A stretch of 16,521 bases of DNA, from the NCBI GenBank assembly GCA_017420625.1, contig JAFOIR010000432.1, positions 1-16,521 on the forward strand, written 5' to 3'. The position numbers were made by a program, and so were the translations under genes. A model generated the notes under the pieces. That model was given only the letters and a program-made list of their open reading frames with translations, did not search any database and had not been told where the DNA came from. Source of the DNA: Bacillota bacterium (GTDB taxonomy: Bacteria > Bacillota_A > Clostridia > Lachnospirales > Bianqueaceae). Shown here one piece after another: positions 1 to 8,707 of the stretch; positions within the stretch are counted from its first letter, which is position 1, and each line of letters starts with the position of its first letter.

Positions 1-39
1 AATACAGAAATAAAAGAATAGAATTTGAGGAAAGAAAGT

Positions 40-1971
40 ATGGCAGAAATTACAGAACGTATTGAAGAAGAATATGATGCGTCGCAAATTCAGGTTCTGG
101 AAGGGCTGGAAGCGGTAAGAAAAAGACCTGGTATGTATATCGGATCTACATCTTCCTCCGGTCTTCACCATCTGGTTTACGAAATCGTGGATAACGCCAT
201 CGACGAAGCATTGGCCGGTTATTGCCATAATATTACCGTAACTATTGAGGACGGGGATATTATCTGTGTTAAAGACGATGGCCGCGGCATTCCTGTTGAT
301 ATTCAGGAACAGACCGGAAAGCCTGCACTGGAAGTGGTATATACGGTGCTTCATGCCGGCGGAAAATTCGGTGGTGGCGGATATAAGGTATCCGGCGGCC
401 TGCATGGTGTAGGTGCGTCTGTCGTCAACGCCTTGTCCGAATGGCTGGAAGTTACGGTTCATCGTGACGGTGTCATGAACCAGATGAAGTTCTCCAGAGG
501 CAATATTACGCAGAGTATGACTCAGGTCGGAACAACGGATCATACCGGAACGGTTGTTCGTTTTAAGCCGGACCCCGAGATGTTCGATGATACGGTCTAC
601 GATTATGAGACGCTGCATGTTCGAATGAGAGAACAGGCATTTCTGAACGGCGGCCTTCACATCATTACGGAAGATCTGCGACCCGGACAGGAAACAAGGG
701 ATGAAATGTGCTATGAAGGCGGTATTCGGGAATTCGTAAAATTCCTTAACCGAAATAATGACGCACTGCATCCTGATACCATTTACATGTCCGGAGAGAC
801 GGACTCCGGTGTTGCAGAGATCGCCATGCAGTGGACGGACAGTTATAATGAGAGAATCGTCTCTTTTGCCAACAACATCCATACGCCGGAAGGCGGAATG
901 CATGAGACTGGTCTTCGTACAGCGCTGACAAGAGTACTCAATTCCTATGGAAAGAAGAACAATATCCTGAAAGAAGGAGACAGCCTTTCCGGTGATGACT
1001 GCCGTGAAGGTCTCACGGTTGTTGTTTCTGTAAAACTGACGGAGCCGCAGTTTGAAGGTCAGACCAAGGCAAAGCTTGGAAACTCTGAAATGAGAACGCT
1101 GGTTGATTCCGTAGTATCCGATCGTCTTGATCAGTTTTTGGAAGAGAATCCCGGTGTTGGTAAGGTGATCCTGGATAAAGCTCTGACCGCAAACCGCGCC
1201 AGAGAAGCGGCACGTAAAGCAAGAGAGTCCGTTCGCAGAAAGACCGGTCTGGAATCCGGACAGATGCCGGACAAACTTCGTGACTGCAATGAAAGAGATG
1301 CAAGCCTTACCGAAATCTATATCGTCGAGGGTGATTCCGCAGGCGGTTCTGCAACTCAGGGTCGTGATTCCCGATTCCAGGCCATCCTTCCCCTGTGGGG
1401 AAAGATGCTGAATGTGGAAAAGGCCCGGGCAGATAAAGTATATGGAAATGATAAACTCAATCCGGTAATCGTCGCACTGGGCGCCGGCATCGGAGATGAA
1501 TTTGATATCACGAAGCTGAGATATCACAAGATCATTATCATGGCGGATGCTGATGTGGACGGAGCTCATATCCGTACGCTTCTTCTGACTTTCTTCTTCC
1601 GCTTCATGCGGCCGCTTATTGAAGAAGGCTATGTTTATTCTGCGGTTCCCCCGCTGTATAAGCTGACCCGCGGCAAACAGCAGAGAGTGGCATATTCCGA
1701 TCAGGAAAGAGATATCATTTCCGCAGAGATGCGCGGCGGCAATGAGAATGTCCGAGTGGACATCAGCCGCTATAAAGGTCTTGGTGAAATGAACCCCCAT
1801 GAACTGTGGGAGACCACCATGGATCCGACTAAGAGAACACTGCGGAGGATCACGCTGGAAGACGCAATCAAGGCCGATGAGATCTTCACGGTACTGATGG
1901 GCGAACAGGTCGAACCGAGAAAACAGTTTATTGAAGAGAACGCAAAGTATGCGGTCAATCTGGACTACTAA
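40..1971 (+). CDS. gyrB: DNA gyrase subunit B
   Basis: ATPase subunit of the A2B2 type II topoisomerase that introduces negative supercoils into DNA; cytoplasmic. The 643-residue protein has the full domain series. The GHKL ATPase domain has [11 protein letters not shown] (48-58), DDGRGIP (79-85) and the glycine-rich lid [13 protein letters not shown] (119-131); QTKAKLGN (341-348) supplies the transducer lysine. The TOPRIM domain has EGDSAGGSA (430-438) and the metal-binding DADVDGAH (503-510), followed by RYKGLGEM (577-584). The length is that of the short GyrB form, without the E. coli insertion. The start is the ATG at 40: GAGG at 27-30 lies 9 bases upstream, whereas an in-frame TTG at 25 overlaps that site. 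gyrA follows after 26 bases. TOPRIM has PLWGK where most GyrBs have PL(R/K)GK. ParE is the alternative, but the tandem gyrA with a GyrA box argues for GyrB. The promoter lies outside the window. Confidence 0.97.
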   Translation: MAEITERIEEEYDASQIQVLEGLEAVRKRPGMYIGSTSSSGLHHLVYEIVDNAIDEALAGYCHNITVTIEDGDIICVKDDGRGIPVDIQEQTGKPALEVVYTVLHAGGKFGGGGYKVSGGLHGVGASVVNALSEWLEVTVHRDGVMNQMKFSRGNITQSMTQVGTTDHTGTVVRFKPDPEMFDDTVYDYETLHVRMREQAFLNGGLHIITEDLRPGQETRDEMCYEGGIREFVKFLNRNNDALHPDTIYMSGETDSGVAEIAMQWTDSYNERIVSFANNIHTPEGGMHETGLRTALTRVLNSYGKKNNILKEGDSLSGDDCREGLTVVVSVKLTEPQFEGQTKAKLGNSEMRTLVDSVVSDRLDQFLEENPGVGKVILDKALTANRAREAARKARESVRRKTGLESGQMPDKLRDCNERDASLTEIYIVEGDSAGGSATQGRDSRFQAILPLWGKMLNVEKARADKVYGNDKLNPVIVALGAGIGDEFDITKLRYHKIIIMADADVDGAHIRTLLLTFFFRFMRPLIEEGYVYSAVPPLYKLTRGKQQRVAYSDQERDIISAEMRGGNENVRVDISRYKGLGEMNPHELWETTMDPTKRTLRRITLEDAIKADEIFTVLMGEQVEPRKQFIEENAKYAVNLDY

Positions 1972-1997
1972 TCTGATAGAAGGAGAACGGAACATAA

Positions 1998-4532
1998 ATG
2001 GCAAAAAATAAAGATTATAAGCCGGAAGAGATCAGTTTTCCTGACCAGGTGATCGTAAAATCGGAACTGGTCCATGAAATGACCTCCAGCTATATAGAAT
2101 ATGCAATGTCTGTTATCGTCGGACGTGCCCTGCCGGATGTACGCGACGGATTGAAACCGGTCCATCGCCGTATTCTGTATGCAATGTATGAGGACGGTCT
2201 GACAAGAGACAAGCCGTACCGGAAATGTGCGACTGCAGTCGGCGACGTACTGGGCCGTTACCATCCCCATGGTGATGCATCGGTCTATGATGCTCTGGTC
2301 CGACTGGCACAGGACTTTTCCATGCGCTATCCGCTGATCGACGGACACGGTAACTTCGGCTCCATCGATGGCGACCCTCCTGCTGCATACCGTTATACGG
2401 AAGCAAGAATGGCTCGTATGGCAGAGGAGATGCTGCGGGATATTGAAAAAGAGACCGTAGACTGGGATCCCAACTTCGATGAAACGAGAAAAGAACCGCG
2501 GGTTCTCCCCTCCCGTTTCCCGAACCTTCTGGTGAACGGTTCCAACGGCATCGCCGTCGGCATGGCAACCAACATTCCTCCGCACAACCTGACCGAGATC
2601 ATCAATGCCTGCATCTGTGTGCTTGAAAATGAAGACGCAACGTTGGATGATCTGATGGCATGTGTGTCCGGTCCGGACTTCCCCACCAGGGGTATCATCA
2701 TGGGCCGTGCAGGAATCCGTCAGGCGTATGCCACCGGCCGGGGAAAGATCATGCTCCGTGCCCGCACGGAATTTGAAGAATACGGAAAAGACAAACGAAC
2801 CCGTATTATCGTGACCGAACTTCCCTATCAGGTCAATAAACGTCAGCTCATTGCCAATATAGCAAATCTTGTAAAAGATAAACGTCTGGAAGGAATCTCC
2901 GATCTGCGAGACGAGACGGACCGAAATGGTATGAGGATCGTTATCGAACTGAAACGAGATGCTGTCCCGCAGGTTGTGCTTAATCATCTGCTTACCATGA
3001 CGCAGCTGCAGACCACCTTCTCCATCAACATGCTGGCTTTGGTGGACAATCAGACTCAGCCTAAGATCCTTTCTCTGCGTCATATTCTGGATGAATACCT
3101 GACCTATCAGGAAGAACTGATCGTCCGCAGAACGAAATACGACCTGAAAAAGGCACAGGAACGGGCCCATCTGCTGGAAGGCCTGATCATTGCACAGGAT
3201 AATATCGAAGAAGTCATTCGTATCATCCGGAACAGCTATGATAATGCAAAGCAGAACCTGATGGATCGGTTCGGACTGGACGATGTCCAGGCACAGGCTA
3301 TCTGTGATATGAGACTCATTGCACTGCAGGGACTCAATCGGGAGAAACTGGAGAATGAGTACAATGAACTGCTTCAGAAGATTGAATACTATCAGTCTCT
3401 GCTGGATGATCCCGAAAAGATCAAGGGCGTCCTGAAAGAAGAACTGATCGAAGTCCGGGATAAATACGGAGACGAGCGCAAGACCGAGATCGAAGATGTC
3501 TGGGAAGATATCGATGATGAGGATCTGATCGCAGAGGAAGAGTGCGTCTTTACGATGACGCATAACGGATACATCAAACGTCTGGAGTCCAGAGAATACA
3601 GCGCACAGCGCCGCGGTGGGCGTGGAGTTAAAGCTATGACCACCCGAGAGGAAGACTATGTGGAAACGGTCTTTACCTCCTCGACCCATGACAATATCCT
3701 GTTCTTTACGAATCTGGGTAAGGTCTATGTCCGCAAAGGCTACCGGATCCCACGTGCCGAGCGCAGTGCCAAAGGTACAAACATCGTAAATATCCTTCCG
3801 CTGGAAAACGGAGAAAAAGTTGCAACGATGATCCACTCCAGACAGCTGGATGAAGATAAATACGTTGTGATGATCACGAAGAACGGAACTGTAAAGAGAA
3901 TGCATGAAGGCGTTCTTCGCAATATCCGCAAGAGCGGTATCCGTGCGATCGTCCTTTCGGAAGATGATGAGCTGATCTCCGTTCGTCAGACCGATGGAGA
4001 ACAGTCGGTGTTCCTGGCCACGAGAGACGGACAGGCCATCCGCTTCCATGAGACAGATCTTCGTCCTATGGGTCGTACGGCTGCCGGCGTGCGCGGCATT
4101 CGTCTGCGTGCAGGCGATGTCGTGGTAGGCGCTGGTATTTCCGGAGGCGGAGATACTCTCCTTTCCGTTACGGAGAACGGATACGGAAAGCGGACCTCCC
4201 AAAATGAATATAAGATTCAGAAGCGCGGCGGTTCGGGCCTGAAAAACTACAACGTCACGGCAAAGACCGGAAAAGTCTGTGATGTGAAGATGGTCAATGA
4301 GCAGGATGACCTGCTTGTGGTATCCGACGATGGAACCATCATCCGTATGGCAGTGTCGGATATTTCCATACTTGGAAGAGCGACGCAGGGCGTACGAGTG
4401 AAGGTTATGACAGATGAATCTAAAGTAATCTCCATTGCCCGACTGGATCCGGAACCGGAAGAAGAGGCTCAGGAGCTGGAAGAAGTCACGGAAGCGACGG
4501 AAGCGGCACCGGAAAGTGAAGAAACACCATGA
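1998..4532 (+). CDS. gyrA: DNA gyrase subunit A
   Basis: DNA cleavage-rejoining subunit of gyrase, partner of the upstream gyrB product. The 844-residue protein has the winged-helix breakage domain with catalytic Tyr133 in the RYTEAR context (132-137), the resistance-determining loop [11 protein letters not shown] (88-98), a long coiled-coil tower region, and a C-terminal beta-pinwheel domain. The pinwheel carries the GyrA box QRRGGRG near residues 537-543, which marks true gyrase and separates it from ParC. The tail after about residue 815 is strongly acidic (runs of E and D), as in many gyrases, where it tunes supercoiling. The ATG at 1998 follows AAGGAG at 1980-1985 with a rather long 12-base spacer. 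The stop codon overlaps the rnhA start as ATGA, so translation is probably coupled. The residue equivalent to E. coli Ser83 is Ala94. The first 735 codons contain no TTA, CTA or TCA. Confidence 0.97.
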   Translation: MAKNKDYKPEEISFPDQVIVKSELVHEMTSSYIEYAMSVIVGRALPDVRDGLKPVHRRILYAMYEDGLTRDKPYRKCATAVGDVLGRYHPHGDASVYDALVRLAQDFSMRYPLIDGHGNFGSIDGDPPAAYRYTEARMARMAEEMLRDIEKETVDWDPNFDETRKEPRVLPSRFPNLLVNGSNGIAVGMATNIPPHNLTEIINACICVLENEDATLDDLMACVSGPDFPTRGIIMGRAGIRQAYATGRGKIMLRARTEFEEYGKDKRTRIIVTELPYQVNKRQLIANIANLVKDKRLEGISDLRDETDRNGMRIVIELKRDAVPQVVLNHLLTMTQLQTTFSINMLALVDNQTQPKILSLRHILDEYLTYQEELIVRRTKYDLKKAQERAHLLEGLIIAQDNIEEVIRIIRNSYDNAKQNLMDRFGLDDVQAQAICDMRLIALQGLNREKLENEYNELLQKIEYYQSLLDDPEKIKGVLKEELIEVRDKYGDERKTEIEDVWEDIDDEDLIAEEECVFTMTHNGYIKRLESREYSAQRRGGRGVKAMTTREEDYVETVFTSSTHDNILFFTNLGKVYVRKGYRIPRAERSAKGTNIVNILPLENGEKVATMIHSRQLDEDKYVVMITKNGTVKRMHEGVLRNIRKSGIRAIVLSEDDELISVRQTDGEQSVFLATRDGQAIRFHETDLRPMGRTAAGVRGIRLRAGDVVVGAGISGGGDTLLSVTENGYGKRTSQNEYKIQKRGGSGLKNYNVTAKTGKVCDVKMVNEQDDLLVVSDDGTIIRMAVSDISILGRATQGVRVKVMTDESKVISIARLDPEPEEEAQELEEVTEATEAAPESEETP

Positions 4533-4969
4533 AACAGGTCATGATCTATACGGACGGTGCCTGCTCCGGTAATCCGGGTCCCGGTGGCTGGGCAGCACTG
4601 GTAAAGTATAAAGAGACCATCCGGGAGATTTCAGGCGGCGAAGAGCAGACCACCAACAATCGCATGGAACTGACCGCAGTGATCGAAGCTCTGAAGATCC
4701 TGAAAGAACCGTGTAAAGTGGATCTGTATTCGGATTCCAAATATGTAGTGGATGCCATGGTCAAAGGTTGGGCGGAAGGCTGGAAAGCCAATGACTGGCG
4801 GAAAAGCGATAAAAGCAAGGCATTGAACATTGATCTTTGGGATGTGCTGCTGAATCTGTGTGAACGCCATGAAGTCTCCTTCCACTGGGTAAAAGGACAT
4901 GCGGAAAATCCGTACAATAATCGTTGTGATGCCATGGCGGTTGAACAGAGAGATAAGTTTATAAGGTAA
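4529..4969 (+). CDS. rnhA: Ribonuclease HI
   Basis: Cytoplasmic endonuclease that cuts the RNA strand of RNA-DNA hybrids, removing R-loops and primers. The 146-residue protein matches the usual RNase HI length. The acidic catalytic set is visible: Asp9 in YTDGAC, Glu47 in NNRMELTA, Asp69 in YSDSKY and Asp134 in RCDAMA, with the helper His124 in VKGHAE. The Trp/Lys-rich basic protrusion of bacterial RNase HI (about residues 80-100, [11 protein letters not shown]) is present, so this is the HI type with a handle and not the archaeal-like form. There is no N-terminal hybrid-binding domain. It starts inside the gyrA stop codon (ATGA), so it is the last gene of the gyrBA unit and likely translationally coupled. 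R-loops form behind RNA polymerase on negatively supercoiled DNA, so sharing a transcript with gyrase makes functional sense (inference). Confidence 0.96.
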   Translation: MKQVMIYTDGACSGNPGPGGWAALVKYKETIREISGGEEQTTNNRMELTAVIEALKILKEPCKVDLYSDSKYVVDAMVKGWAEGWKANDWRKSDKSKALNIDLWDVLLNLCERHEVSFHWVKGHAENPYNNRCDAMAVEQRDKFIR

Positions 4970-4973
4970 AAAA

Positions 4974-5002
4974 ATTCCCGAGTTCAAATTGAACTCGGGA
5001 AT
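4974..5002. terminator. Shared terminator between convergent rnhA and asnS
   Basis: A perfect inverted repeat with 14-base arms: ATTCCCGAGTTCAA at 4974-4987 and its complement at 4989-5002 (about 12 bp of stem with a 5-base loop). On the minus strand the hairpin is followed at once by six or more T residues (plus-strand A-run 4968-4974), a strong intrinsic terminator for asnS. On the plus strand the following bases (aacaattatt) are only weakly T-rich, so termination of the gyrBA-rnhA transcript is probably less efficient. Confidence 0.88.
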
Positions 5003-5016
5003 AACAATTATTGAAA

Positions 5017-6411
5017 TCAGAAATCGGCGTTTCCGACGGTACGGGGATGAAGTTCCACGTCGCGGATGTTATTGACGCCGGTCAAATACATGACCATTCG
5101 CTCAAAGCCGAGACCAAATCCGGCATGATGGCAGGAACCGTATCTGCGAAGATCCAGATACCACCAGTAGTCCTTCTCTTCCATACCGAGTTCCTTCATT
5201 CTTTCCTGAAGAACGTCAAGACGCTCTTCTCTCTGGCTTCCGCCAATGATCTCACCAATGCCGGGAACCAGGCAGTCTGCTGCAGCAACGGTCTTCTGAT
5301 CATCGTTCAGACGCATATAGAATGCTTTGATCTCTTTCGGATAATCGGTAACAAAGACCGGCTTTTTGAAGACTTCTTCCGTCAGATAACGTTCATGTTC
5401 TGTCTGCAGATCGATACCCCATTTCACCGGAAAATCAAACTTATGACCGGAATTGTTAAGGATCTCGATCGCTTCGGTATAAGTAACGCGGCCAAACTCG
5501 TTGCTGACGACATTGTGCAGACGATCCAGAAGTCCTTTATCCACAAAGGAGTTGAAAAATTCCAGTTCCTGCGGACATTTTTCCAGTACGGAGTTGATAA
5601 TGTATTTTACCATTGCTTCCATGACTTCCAGATCCTGATTGAGATCACAGAAAGCCATTTCCGGCTCTATCATCCAGAACTCAGCTGCGTGACGCTGCGT
5701 GTTGGAGTTTTCCGCACGGAAAGTCGGACCGAAGGTATAAACATCACCAAATGCCATTGCGAAGTTTTCCGCATTAAGCTGTCCGGAAACGGTCAGATTA
5801 GTACTCTTTCCAAAGAAATCCTGAGAGAAATCAATGGAACCGTCGTCCAGCCTGGGAAGATTATTCAGATCCAGCGTTGTGACGCGGAACATCTCTCCTG
5901 CACCTTCCGCATCAGATCCTGTGATGATGGGGGTCTGAGCATAAAGGAACCCGCGGTTCTGGAAAAATTCATGTACGGCATACGCTGCGACGGAACGAAC
6001 GCGGAATGTCGCATTGAACAGGTTGGTTCTGGGACGAAGATGCTGAATGGTTCTGAGAAATTCCACACTGTGGCGCTTTTTCTGAAGTGGATACTCCGGA
6101 GAAGAACTTCCCTCAATCTCCACGGCAGAAGCTTTCAGTTCAAACGGCTGTTTGGCTTCCGGTGTCAGCACCAGAGTGCCATGGCAGATAAATGCTGTTC
6201 CAACATTCTGTTTGGTAAGTTCATCATAGTTATTTAAGGTATTATTATCTAAGACGATCTGTAAAGACTTAAAACAGGAACCGTCATTGAGCTCAATAAA
6301 ACCGAAGCTCTTCATATTGCGAATGGTACGGGCCCATCCACACACGGTTATTTCCTGATTTTCAAAGGTTTCCGGAGAATGAAATATTTCCGAAATTTTT
6401 ACTCGCTGCAT
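5017..6411 (-). CDS. asnS: Asparaginyl-tRNA synthetase
   Basis: Class IIb aminoacyl-tRNA synthetase that charges tRNA-Asn with asparagine using ATP; cytoplasmic. The 464-residue protein has the expected length. It has an N-terminal OB-fold anticodon-binding domain (about residues 1-115, [21 protein letters not shown]), then the catalytic core with class II motif 2 around [21 protein letters not shown] and motif 3 [15 protein letters not shown] near the C-terminus. The Asn-type core reads GEMFRVTT rather than an AspRS pattern. The start is taken as the ATG at 6411, with AAGGAAG 8 bases upstream on the coding strand; a GTG three codons earlier overlaps that site. The C-terminal tail [15 protein letters not shown] departs from the common RDV(I/L)PFPRTP.NAEF. 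It stands alone with its own promoter and terminator. Confidence 0.96.
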   Translation of the reverse strand: MQRVKISEIFHSPETFENQEITVCGWARTIRNMKSFGFIELNDGSCFKSLQIVLDNNTLNNYDELTKQNVGTAFICHGTLVLTPEAKQPFELKASAVEIEGSSSPEYPLQKKRHSVEFLRTIQHLRPRTNLFNATFRVRSVAAYAVHEFFQNRGFLYAQTPIITGSDAEGAGEMFRVTTLDLNNLPRLDDGSIDFSQDFFGKSTNLTVSGQLNAENFAMAFGDVYTFGPTFRAENSNTQRHAAEFWMIEPEMAFCDLNQDLEVMEAMVKYIINSVLEKCPQELEFFNSFVDKGLLDRLHNVVSNEFGRVTYTEAIEILNNSGHKFDFPVKWGIDLQTEHERYLTEEVFKKPVFVTDYPKEIKAFYMRLNDDQKTVAAADCLVPGIGEIIGGSQREERLDVLQERMKELGMEEKDYWWYLDLRRYGSCHHAGFGLGFERMVMYLTGVNNIRDVELHPRTVGNADF

Positions 6412-6445
6412 AGAAAACACTTCCTTAAATCACTAGAATAGGGCT

Positions 6446-6474
6446 ATTATAAATTATTGGTACTGGTATTTCAA
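6446..6474 (-). promoter_or_regulatory. Sigma-A promoter for asnS
   Basis: On the minus strand, TTGAAA (plus 6469-6474) and a perfect TATAAT (plus 6446-6451) are separated by exactly 17 bases. The predicted start near 6439 gives a leader of about 28 bases before the asnS ATG. That is too short for a T-box or other riboswitch, so synthetase expression is probably not under tRNA-sensing leader control. Confidence 0.85.
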
Positions 6475-6481
6475 GAAAAGA

Positions 6482-6523
6482 GAAAAAAACCTGTGATATT
6501 CCTGTTTTCCAGGAATATCACAG
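6482..6523 (-). terminator. Rho-independent terminator of the TRAP transporter operon
   Basis: A perfect 14-bp stem, CTGTGATATTCCTG at 6491-6504 paired with 6510-6523, around a 5-base loop. On the minus strand it is followed by GTTTTTTTC (plus 6482-6490 region) and further T-rich sequence. It separates the permease gene from the asnS promoter just downstream. The other flank (atttttcttg) is also T-rich, so some plus-strand termination is possible. Confidence 0.92.
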
Positions 6524-6541
6524 ATTTTTCTTGTATTAAAG

Positions 6542-8617
6542 TTATGCGGCTGCCGGGGTAGATCCGGTTTTCCTGCGGCTGAGCAGATACTGCAGAAGCA
6601 GCAGTCCCAACACCACGGCAAGACCGATGATATCGGTCAGTGTCGTAGGCACCAGCAGGGTCAGTCCTCCGAGAGCAAACAGGATTCGGATCGGCCAGGC
6701 AACTTTTGTAAATACGAAACCGTTAAGTGAAGCTGCCACACCGAAGATCCCGAGGATGGAGGTAATGATGATCTGGATCGCATTGAGAACTCCCTGATCC
6801 AGCAGGAGCATCGTGGGTGTGTATGCAAAGATATACGGTACGATAAACGCCGCAATGGCCAGCTTGGTAGCATTGAATCCGGTCTTCATGGGATTGGATT
6901 TTGCAATAGCACTTCCTGCATAGGCCGCAAGGGCCACCGGCGGGGTAATATCCGCAACGATACCGAAATAAAACACGAAGAAATGAGCAGCTATTTTCGG
7001 GATGCCCAGTGTGATCAGGATCGGTGCCGTGGTGGATGCCATGATGCAGTAATTGGCGGTAGTAGGAACACCCATGCCAAGGACGATACAGCAAAGCATC
7101 GTCAGGAACAACGCGATGAAAAGACCAAGTCCGGGATACGGAATGGATTTGCTGACGGCTACGATAGAGGTGATCAGCTTGGATGCAAGTCCGGTAACGG
7201 TGATACAGCCGGCAATGACACCAGCCATGGAGCAGGCAACGGCAACGGTGATGCAGCCGCGTCCGCCGGCTTCCAGTGAATTCAGGATCATGGAGCCGGT
7301 TTCCTTTAATGTCAGACCGACAACGGACGGTTTTTTACCCGTAGCTGCTGCCGCAGCTTCTTTGCTGCGTTTGATCTCTCCGGGAAAGCTTACCAGGATC
7401 GCCAGCAGAATGGCAATGGAAGCAGAGTACTGAAGAGAACGAGTGTTGGTAGCAACAAGATAAATTAAAACAATCAGAGGAAGAAGCAGATACACATATC
7501 TCTGCAGTTTTAAGAAGCTGGGAAGTTCCGTACGGGGAATGCCCTTCAGACCGAGCTTCTTTGCCTCCAGATGGACGGCGATGAAGATGCCGAAGAAATA
7601 TAGCACAGCGGGAAGAATCGCCCAGACGACGATCTGCCCGTATGGAGCACCGATGTATTCTGCCATCAGGAATGCGGCAGCACCCATGATTGGCGGCATG
7701 ATCTGACCACCGGTGGAGGACGCAGCCTCAACAGCTCCTGCAAATTCCGGCTTGTAACCGGTCCGCTTCATCATGGGGATCGTTACCGATCCGGTGGTGA
7801 CGGTATTTCCCACGGAAGAGCCGGATACCATTCCGCAAAGAGCGGAAGAGATTACGGCTACCTTTGCGGGACCGCCGCTGGCAGAACCTGCAACGGAGTT
7901 TGCAAGATCAATGAAGAAACTGGAGATTCCGGTACGCTCCAGAAAAGCGCCGAAGATGATGAATACGGCGATGAATTTCAGGCAGACCTGGATCGGTGTT
8001 GCCATCAGTCCGGAGGTTCCATAAAACAGCGTATATATTACCCGTCCGAAAACCTGCAGGAAGGTCTGGTTGTTGCCCGACATGCTGACGAAGGTGTAAA
8101 CGAGAAGCGCACCGACAACGCAGAGGATCGGGATGCCGACACAGCGGCGGCATAGCTCCGCCAGGGAAATGACAGCTGCAATTCCCAGGGCATAGTAGAA
8201 CCAGGGGTTGGGCTGGTTCAGGATCGCAGAGGCGCTGGTGATGGTCTTGACGATCGTCATGTAATTGAAGCAGTAATAGAAGAACGCTCCGGCGCCCAGG
8301 ATCATTAACAGAAAATCATACCAGGGTATGTAGTTTTCTTTTACAATCTTCTTGGAGGACGGATAGGTCAGATAACCCATTATGATGATGAGTCCCAGAA
8401 ATGCCGACAGACGAATGGGCATGTCTGCTGTGCTGTATAAAGTGGAATAGATACAGTACAGAGAAAAAGCGGCAAGGACGATCTTTACGATTACGCCCCA
8501 GGCGCCGGTCCAGATTCGGGTGGCGGATTCCCGGTCATATTTTCGCATGATCTCCTCTGTGGAAGCTGCGGAATTCTCAATATCAACGGGCGGGACCTTT
8601 TTTTCTTTTTTTGCCAT
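6542..8617 (-). CDS. TRAP transporter fused permease, TAXI type (4TM/12TM fusion)
   Basis: Integral membrane permease of a TAXI-type TRAP transporter, a secondary importer driven by an ion gradient that takes substrate from an extracytoplasmic binding protein. The 691-residue protein is highly hydrophobic after a charged cytoplasmic N-terminus (residues 1-35, many K/E). The first part supplies the small-subunit-like helices, and the rest is the DctM-like large subunit. Family signatures are GMVSGSSVGNTVTTGSVTIP (262-281), GGQIMPPIMGAAAFLMAEYIG (303-323) and the symmetry-related second repeat GMGVPTTANY (514-523) with ADITPPVALAAYAGSAIA (555-572). A charged, Ala-rich cytoplasmic loop (about 414-430) splits the two halves. 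The ATG at 8617 follows GAAGGG by about 9 bases. The gene lies 90 bases behind the binding-protein gene on the same strand. The substrate cannot be read from sequence; characterised TAXI systems handle glutamate/glutamine or organic acids. Confidence 0.93.
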   Translation of the reverse strand: MAKKEKKVPPVDIENSAASTEEIMRKYDRESATRIWTGAWGVIVKIVLAAFSLYCIYSTLYSTADMPIRLSAFLGLIIIMGYLTYPSSKKIVKENYIPWYDFLLMILGAGAFFYYCFNYMTIVKTITSASAILNQPNPWFYYALGIAAVISLAELCRRCVGIPILCVVGALLVYTFVSMSGNNQTFLQVFGRVIYTLFYGTSGLMATPIQVCLKFIAVFIIFGAFLERTGISSFFIDLANSVAGSASGGPAKVAVISSALCGMVSGSSVGNTVTTGSVTIPMMKRTGYKPEFAGAVEAASSTGGQIMPPIMGAAAFLMAEYIGAPYGQIVVWAILPAVLYFFGIFIAVHLEAKKLGLKGIPRTELPSFLKLQRYVYLLLPLIVLIYLVATNTRSLQYSASIAILLAILVSFPGEIKRSKEAAAAATGKKPSVVGLTLKETGSMILNSLEAGGRGCITVAVACSMAGVIAGCITVTGLASKLITSIVAVSKSIPYPGLGLFIALFLTMLCCIVLGMGVPTTANYCIMASTTAPILITLGIPKIAAHFFVFYFGIVADITPPVALAAYAGSAIAKSNPMKTGFNATKLAIAAFIVPYIFAYTPTMLLLDQGVLNAIQIIITSILGIFGVAASLNGFVFTKVAWPIRILFALGGLTLLVPTTLTDIIGLAVVLGLLLLQYLLSRRKTGSTPAAA

Positions 8618-8661
8618 AGAAAAAAACCCTTCTTTCCGATGAGGTTTTACCTTGAATGAAT

Positions 8662-8690
8662 TGCGGCGCCCTCCCTTCGAGGACGCCGCA
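8662..8690 (-). promoter_or_regulatory. GC-rich intercistronic hairpin between TRAP receptor and permease genes
   Basis: TGCGGCG (8662-8668) pairs with CGCCGCA (8684-8690); after one mismatch, CCTC (8670-8673) pairs with GAGG (8679-8682) around a 5-base loop. No T-run follows on the minus strand, so it is not a full terminator. Hairpins here commonly protect the upstream mRNA or cause partial termination, giving more binding protein than permease. That role is an inference. Confidence 0.6.
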
Positions 8691-8707
8691 GAAAAATACC
8701 GTTAGGA

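Noticed and set aside
1..21. Possible C-terminal end of an upstream gene (stop TAG at 19-21)
   Set aside because: Only six codons; recF would be a usual neighbour of gyrB, but the stretch is too short to support any call.
1968..4202. A 744-codon open frame on the minus strand opposite gyrA
   Set aside because: It is codon-aligned with gyrA, has no ribosome site, and its product shows no family pattern; it exists because gyrA avoids TTA, CTA and TCA codons.
5011..6237. A 408-codon plus-strand frame opposite asnS
   Set aside because: Codon-aligned shadow of asnS, without a start signal or recognisable domain.
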